Positions 58,599-64,000 of a stretch of DNA of 64,000 nucleotides are shown here, in pieces (position 1 is the first letter of the stretch; each line of letters starts with the position of its first letter). Location of the stretch: positions 178,539,956-178,603,955 of the forward strand of contig CP136063.1 of NCBI GenBank assembly GCA_032622095.1, written 5' to 3'. The notes under the pieces are model-generated. The model saw only the letters and a program-made list of their open reading frames with translations, was not told the DNA's origin and ran no database searches. The DNA comes from Siphonodentalium dalli. Its lineage: Eukaryota > Mollusca > Scaphopoda > Gadilida > Siphonodentaliidae. Both the position numbers and the translations under genes were made by a program.

Positions 58599-58776
58599 TA
58601 TAGCATTTTTAAAGCGCCTTATCCATCGAACCCTGATTCCCCGTTACCCGTTACAACCACGGTAGGCATGTCGCCGCGTACCGTCGACAGTTGATATGGC
58701 AGACACTTGAAAGATGCGTCGCCGGCTCGAGGGCCGTGCGATCTGCGGACATGAGGAACAAATCACTCAATGATAC

Positions 58777-58850
58777 AACAAACAAGAAAACCATAGTCAG
58801 AAATGGTAACGCCACCAAAATTATGGTATTACATATAAATAGAAATTATA
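58777..58850 (+). repeat. Dispersed repeat, copy 1 (CATAGTCAGAAATGGTAACG)
   Basis: ACAAGAAAACCATAGTCAGA and AATGGTAACGCCACCAA recur at 62506-62570 with flanking similarity (ATAAATATAAAT). Nothing coding is recognised. Confidence 0.6.
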
Positions 58851-59151
58851 TAAAATACATAAAATATTTTGATAACAATTGCGTTTAAACAAGTAATCCT
58901 TCAAATTATTACTAACAAAGTAAACGACTGTGGGGTCACTCAACAGATTATAAAGACTTGGACATAGTATACTGTAAATACTAAAATTTAAATGAAATAA
59001 TTAAAAGATAAAATTTAGCAAGTAGTAAAAGTTAATTTTCTCATTTTTGTTTTGGTTAAATAAAGCAATAATTTAAATGTAACATTTGGTTTAAAAAAAA
59101 TGATTGACCGTGGCTCTTCCAATAATCGCGCGACTGACCTGGTCAATTGTT

Positions 59152-59392
59152 CTTAATAAGTTGTTTTGAGAATTACTATGGAGGGAAATAGTTGTGGCTG
59201 TGGCTTCGCAAGTAATTACCTTGGTGACGTGATGTTAACAAATCTGAACTCCAGTTAACCAAGGACGCTTCATACCAAATATAAGGTGAATTATTAATTC
59301 TTTAGAAGTTGTTTTAAGATTTACTATGGAGGGAAAGAATTGTGGTGCTGGCTTCGCAACTATTTGACCTCATTGTAACAAATATAAATATT
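59152..59392 (+). repeat. Two-unit direct duplication, about 147-bp period
   Basis: AAGTTGTTTTGAGAATTACT, ATGGAGGGAAA, TTGTGGCTGTGGCTTCGCAA and TAACAAAT recur about 147 bases on with substitutions (TGTTTTAAGATTTACTATGG, TGGTGCTGGCTTCGCAACTA). Confidence 0.65.
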
Positions 59393-59795
59393 AGTCACTC
59401 AGGCAATAGATGTATCTATTCTGTATATTAACTTATTGGGTCTTACGTGTCTTGAGATGTCAAAATAGTTTTCGATGGACAGATCGCGCAAGGGACCCAC
59501 GCCAATCTTCTCTGTTGGGATTCCAATTGTTGGCTCATTAAATAGGCACATATGCTTAAGATACAGTCGCACGCTCCCGTAAGTCGGGTTTTGATTCCAG
59601 TTAATGAAAATATCATTGAAATAATCGGTTTCCCCCAATAAACATCCATATATTGAATATACATGTTTTGGAGCAGAATTAGGCAGTCCATATTGGACGC
59701 CATCATGGAATTTATTTTGTTTTGTTTTAATTTTCACACATAATTATTAGTTATATGGATGGAGTTCTCATTAAACCTCACATCCTTGTATTGGT
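59393..59795. other. No gene seen
   Basis: A 112-codon frame on the minus strand (59399-59737) has no recognisable domain and is overlapped by another frame. Treated as chance. Confidence 0.35.
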
Positions 59796-59928
59796 TACAG
59801 TAATACCCAAAGTAATTGACCACTTAACCACATCAGAATTATTGGTAATTTTTCAGGATTTGAAATCCTGAAAATTTACCAATAATTTTGCTGTGGTCAA
59901 GTGGTCAATTACTTTGGACATTACTGTA
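59796..59928. mobile_element. Palindromic MITE, tandem copy 1
   Basis: From TACAGTAATACCCAAAGTAA to TTACTTTGGACATTACTGTA, a 133-base near-perfect hairpin containing TTAACCACATCAGAATTATT and TTTTTCAGGATTTGAAATCC. Same family as 7204-7413 without that copy's extra centre. Confidence 0.8.
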
Positions 59929-59970
59929 TGAGGATTGAGTTATCATTAAACCTCAAATCCTTATATTGGT

Positions 59971-60099
59971 TACAGTAATGCCCAAAGTAATTGACCACTT
60001 AACCACAGCAGAATTATGTATTTTTTCAGCATTTACAATCCTCAAATTACCCATTATTCTGCTGTGGTTAAGTGGTCAATTGCTTTGAACATTACTGTA
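59971..60099. mobile_element. Palindromic MITE, tandem copy 2
   Basis: The same hairpin, 175 bases after copy 1, separated by a conserved linker (GATTGAGTTATCATTAAACC, TCAAATCCTTATATTGG). The centre is more diverged (CAGCATTTACAATCC). Confidence 0.8.
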
Positions 60100-60141
60100 T
60101 GATGATTGAGTTATCATTAAACCTCAAATCCTTATATTGGT

Positions 60142-60274
60142 TACAGTAATGCCCAAAGTAATTGACCCTTTAACCACAGCATAATTATGGGTAATTTTTC
60201 AGGATTTAGAATCATGAAAAAATACACACAATTTTGCTGTGGTTAAGTGATGAATTACTTTGGACATTACTGTA
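60142..60274. mobile_element. Palindromic MITE, tandem copy 3
   Basis: The same hairpin, 171 bases after copy 2, with the same linker in front. The linkers are repeated too, so the three copies arose by tandem duplication of MITE plus flank and not by three insertions. Confidence 0.8.
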
Positions 60275-60539
60275 TGTAGATGGAGTTAAACCTCACATCA
60301 GTGTGTTGGGGATTTGGACCTTGACTTGGGACCTTTGGTTTTTAACGCAACAAAGTGCGCGTACACCTTATACACAAATTTTTTATGTAACCAGAGTTTT
60401 TCTTGGATAAGATGAGTTTGAAGCCTGCTTACATTTCAAAATGTTGTCAGTTTTGTATTGTCTGCAGCGGATCTCGACGCGTTGAAGCAAAAGTTACAAA
60501 AGATAAAATGTGTATGTGACGAGACTATAATACAATTGA

Positions 60540-61260
60540 AAAAATAAATTGAGGGAGGGGTGGGCGATACAGGGAACTAAGGGTTGAACCGATATAAATT
60601 TGTAGAGCAATAACGACCAATGTTGACATATTATGCATATCAACTCTACTGTTGCAACAAGGCTATAAAATAGGCGGGTGTCAGAATCTTAGTCATCTCT
60701 ATATAGTGCCAGAATAGTCATTTATGGAGTTCTATAAGATGTTGGGTTGGTTATATGGACTCGGAGAAAAAAGGGGTTTGTACCGATGAAGTTGATGAAC
60801 TGACATAAATTAGTGGATCGATGTTGCCATGTAATGCATCGTGATCGACTGTACTAAAGCAGCAATTATATAAAATTGGGGGGGGGGGGGGGTCTGAAAT
60901 TATCTCTATAGTTGGCACCAGGATTATATAGAAAGGATTGCAATTGATATACATATAAGTCATACTATAGTAATATCATAGACATATAAGTACAAGTATC
61001 ACGAGATAAAATATTACGTAACATGACTATATACCGATGAAAGAAATAAATAAATTGGACCGGGATTAGAGGTTGGGTTGGTTATATGTGGATAATTGGA
61101 TATGGAATTTATACCGATGAAATGATACAAATTAGTGGAGCGATAAAGACCAATGTTGACACTTAGTCAGGCTACGCGGGGGAAATAGGGGTTGATACGA
61201 TAGACCGAAATAAATTTGTCGAGTGATAATGACCAATGTTGACGTATAAAGTAACGCGAC
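60540..61260 (+). repeat. Degenerate tandem repeat, about four units
   Basis: Phrases ACCGAT(A/G)-A-AT, AAATT(A/T)GT(G/A)GAGCGATAA-GACC, AATGTTGAC and a following ACTGTACTG recur around 60590, 60785, 61110 and 61200, with TTGGGTTGGTTATATG before two of them. A poly-G run of 14-16 bases lies near 60878-60893. Confidence 0.5.
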
Positions 61261-61814
61261 TGTACTGTCACACAATTATCAGGTAGAACCGGTCAAATAT
61301 GACAGGGTACAGCACGTAATTATTTCCTAGATCGAAGAAATGATTTTTTTTTTTCGATGATAAAATTTAACACTCGATTTCCCATTAAAATCGATTTATG
61401 TCTATAAAACTGTCATTTTTCAAAATTTTGAGCTGAAACTTGGTGTGTATGTGTATAATACTACTATATTCTTAAAATGACAGAGTTCAGCGCGTAATTA
61501 TGTTTTAGATGGAAGAAATTGAATTTGTTTTCGATAACAAATTTACAGCGTGTACGGCCTACGGGTCATTGAGTATGCTCAATTTTTGTAAACAAACTTT
61601 TGTCAATAGCCGTTTTGGTCAAACTAAACCTTCTTCGACCGGGACAGCAGATCCGAATAGTAGCTAAGATGTATTTAGATAGAATTATCAAAAGAATATG
61701 ACCGATCAGGGTACATTTTAACAGAATAGAGTGGAGAAATCTTGGTGATAATTCCAGAAAATAAAGATGTAGGAGAATCACAATTAAACTTCCCACAATG
61801 CACTTCACTAAACC
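61261..61814. other. No gene seen
   Basis: Two related AT-rich phrases (GACAGGGTACAGCACGTAAT / GACAGAGTTCAGCGCGTAAT, each followed by TATTT/TGTTTT-AGAT-GAAGAAAT) about 180 bases apart show another old duplication. No coding evidence. Confidence 0.4.
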
Positions 61815-62260
61815 AGGGGTTCTCAATGGGTTACACATTATTTTCAGTCTATCAGATTATTTATATTTTCAACAACAAGTGACTTTAAGTTTACAATTTC
61901 AGCCTGTCCTGACTCTAGAGATACGATTTAACACATTTTCAAAAACGTATTATACACCGGTGGCGTTAACTTTACAATTTAAGCATCTACGCGATTCTAT
62001 CGGTACGATTGAGTAAGGTACACACACGAATACATCAGGGGCTCCCAATGGGTTATATGTTATTTTCAGTCTATCAAATTATTTATATTTTCAACAACAT
62101 ATTATTACACCGGTGACTTTAAGTTTACAATTTCAGCCTGTCCTGACTCTATCGATACGATTTATCATATTTTCATAAAACATATTATACACCGGTGGCG
62201 TTAACGTTACAATTTCGGCATTTACGTGATTCTATCGGTACGATTGAGTAAGGTACACAA
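61815..62260 (+). repeat. Two-unit tandem duplication, about 221-225 bp period
   Basis: Each unit runs from CAGGGG(T/C)TC-CAATGGGTTA through TTTTCAGTCTATCA-ATTA, TTTCAGCCTGTCCTGACTCT and TACACCGGTGGCGTTAAC to CGATTGAGTAAGGTACACA. Within each unit a shorter phrase (CACCGGTG...TTTACAATTT) also recurs. Confidence 0.8.
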
Positions 62261-62339
62261 AATCTCAAAGAATACATTCGCCCTGTACACCACACAATAT
62301 CAAACTCACAGAAGCTAGAAACACCACAGGTGGCGTAAT

Positions 62340-62515
62340 GAGAAATAAAAACGATTCCTTAAACTTCTGTAACGATTGTATCGCTATGTATCAAGGGTTA
62401 CTATACTGGGACGCAGATAATCACTAGAAATAAAAACGCTTCTTTAACTGATGTAACGATTGTATCGCTCTGTGTCAAGGGTTATACTGGGGCGCAGATA
62501 ACGACAAGAAAACCA
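62340..62515 (+). repeat. Two-unit tandem duplication, about 86-bp period
   Basis: AGAAATAAAAACGATTCCTT, TGTAACGATTGTATCGCT, TGTATCAAGGGTTA and CTGGGACGCAGATAA recur at 62427 with few changes. Confidence 0.75.
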
Positions 62516-62570
62516 TAGTCAGAAATGGTAACGCCACCAAGATCGTATTATTAGCCATAAATATAAATAA
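62506..62570 (+). repeat. Dispersed repeat, copy 2 (CATAGTCAGAAATGGTAACG)
   Basis: Matches 58777-58850 in the same orientation. It immediately follows the 86-bp duplication (GATAACGACAAGAAAACC). Confidence 0.6.
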
Positions 62571-62693
62571 TAATACAATTATTCTATAAACTAGCTTTCA
62601 AATTTTATGCGGGAAATTTGCGTACTTCCATATTTCAAGTTTTCCCGTTTCTCGTGGCATACATTACTTTCATCAAACTGTCCTCTTTATTAC

Positions 62694-63272
62694 ACAAGCT
62701 GATAGGCCCGACTTCACCCGGGCTGTTTCCCATCTGCTTTCCGGTGAAAGGTGCGATTTGACCTTCAATTGACTATTTCGAAAGTCAAGGTCAGGTCAGG
62801 GTCATGATTTGTCCAGTCCAAAACACCCCCACCCGTAGAAAACTACCCATAGGTATCAAATTTCGTCGAAATCCGTCCGTTTTACCCAACTTGACCTTTA
62901 ATTAACAATTTTGAAGGTCAAGGTAAGGTCAGAGTCATGATTTGACCCGTCCAAAACACCCCCCCCCCCGACAAAAGTACCCATAGGTATCAAATTTCGT
63001 CGAAATCTATCCGTTTTATCCGAGTTGACCTTTGATTGGCCATATTGAAGGTCAAGGTCAGGCCGAGGTCACGATTTGACCCGTTCAAAACTCTCCTCGG
63101 ACCAAAGTATCCCTAGGTATCAAATTTCGCCGAAATTTGTCCGTTTTACCCAAATTGACCTTGCATTGACAGTTTTAATGGTCAAGGTCAGGTCGGGGTC
63201 ACGATTTGACCCGTTCAAAACACTTCCCGGACACAAATACCCATAAGTATCAAATTACGTTGAATTCTATGG
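62694..63272 (-). mobile_element. Helitron-like element with about 132-bp core repeats
   Basis: Read on the minus strand the right part is a hairpin (62706-62724, AGCCCGGGTGAAGTCGGGC) followed by CTATCAGCTTGT, very close to the AGCCCGGACAACGTCGGGCT and CATCGGCTAGT tail of the elements at 17936-19050. Upstream (plus 62758-63272) are four units of about 130-134 bp with TTGACCTT, GGTCAAGGTCAGGTC, GATTTGACCCGTTCAAAAC and CATAGGTATCAAATTTCGTC. The core differs completely from the 122-bp core at 18 kb while the tail is shared. No coding region. Confidence 0.65.
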
Positions 63273-63884
63273 AAAGCCGAGGAGGACATGTTGGTTGCTA
63301 ATTGCTAGATATACGACGCGGTATTTTGAAGGTGTTTCAAACTAGGAGATAGAAGTATTCTGCTTTTCAAATGGTGATGAATTATAGTAGTTTATTCAAA
63401 TTTTATGGCATAAATTGTTATTAAAACCGTATATACTATAAAAAATTAATGACTCGAAAATTAAGTGGGCCTTTAAACAAAGTCACAATTGCATTTAGGC
63501 TCATCTCATACTCGTCCATTCAGCGATATTCTACTGCGCAGTTTGTTATAGCCTCCAGTATTTATTGAGCGTTATACCCCCAACTGTTATAATTCGCCTT
63601 TAGCAGGCGTACTCTTGCCTCAGATTATTGAGATATTAGGTCACACATAATCACATTAAATCGCATCGTAACATAGCAATTGTGTGGGCTCCTTGGCGTG
63701 AATATGTAATGAGAAATAGGTCATACGTAATGACATTAAACTCAAGAAAACCCTCGAAAACAAAACAAAATCACATTTAATGTTTTACGTTATTTCCTTC
63801 ATAAAAAGAATCTTCGTGATAATGAACCCTCTCGTTACTTTAGAATATAGAATTAACCTTAAAATAAAAAAAATCTTTGGAACA
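63273..63884. other. No gene seen
   Basis: AT-rich DNA with a short duplicated phrase (AGGTCACACATAATCACATT / AGGTCATACGTAATGACATT around 63634 and 63718). Confidence 0.4.
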
Positions 63885-64000
63885 CAGAACCTTCGGAATA
63901 ACGAACCTTCGGATTGGTGAACCTTCGGAATAGCGAACATTCAGAGAAATTTCGGAATAGTGGACCTTCGGGATAGTGAACCTTCGGAATAGAGACATGC
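63885..64000 (+). repeat. 17-18-bp GAACCTTCGGAATAGC tandem repeat, runs off the edge
   Basis: About seven units of GAACCTTCGGAATA(G/A)(C/T) with substitutions and one longer interruption (63937-63955). The array continues past the end of the window. Confidence 0.85.

Overview
The window looks like intergenic and intronic DNA from an AT-rich, repeat-dense invertebrate animal genome, most likely a marine one. The reasons are spliced-exon signatures instead of packed ORFs, several clades of non-LTR retrotransposon, a Ty3/Gypsy remnant, Helitron-like elements with tandem cores, many palindromic MITE-like elements and kilobase-scale minisatellites. I cannot name the species. A mollusc, brachiopod or similar lineage would fit.

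The only host-gene signal I trust is one exon at 54600-54722 (+). It encodes part of the ligand-binding domain of a Cys-loop ligand-gated ion-channel-like protein. Two shorter candidate exons upstream (51481-51552 and 52400-52477) have consensus splice sites and the same phase. No continuation is recognisable before the right edge.

0-10 kb: AT-rich DNA with small hairpin families, a 498-bp MITE with Tc1-like ends (3216-3713) and a 210-bp near-perfect palindrome (7204-7413). 10-15.2 kb: a nested transposon stack. A decayed CR1/L2-like retroelement is split by a repeat called H here. H is split by a 3.3-kb element (11023-14326) with about 450-bp terminal inverted repeats that start CACAGTG and with an exact 5-bp target duplication. 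That element in turn carries a copy of a fourth repeat, family A. An uninterrupted H at 51099-51472 gives the pre-insertion site. 17.9-19.05 kb: two head-to-tail Helitron-like elements with 122-bp cores. 20.5-22 kb: family A, a 37-bp array and a fold-back element with a tRNA-like segment.

22.7-29 kb: a 29-bp minisatellite invaded by Helitron-like elements and by a 5'-truncated LINE with an intact 498-codon reading frame (26504-27997). 30.5-32.5 kb: a fold-back structure with a palindrome inside. 36.9-40.5 kb (minus): a decayed Gypsy pol. 46-50.2 kb: a 50/51-bp minisatellite with higher-order repeats, including an apparently exact 606-bp duplication.

50.3-58.6 kb: a Tx1/L1-like LINE tail, a 302-bp MITE, the intact H copy, the channel exons, a 1.24-kb inverted repeat and an R2-like endonuclease remnant. 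58.7-64 kb: a succession of short tandem duplications, three tandem copies of the palindromic MITE seen at 7.2 kb, a minus-strand Helitron-like element and a GAACCTTCGG array running off the end.
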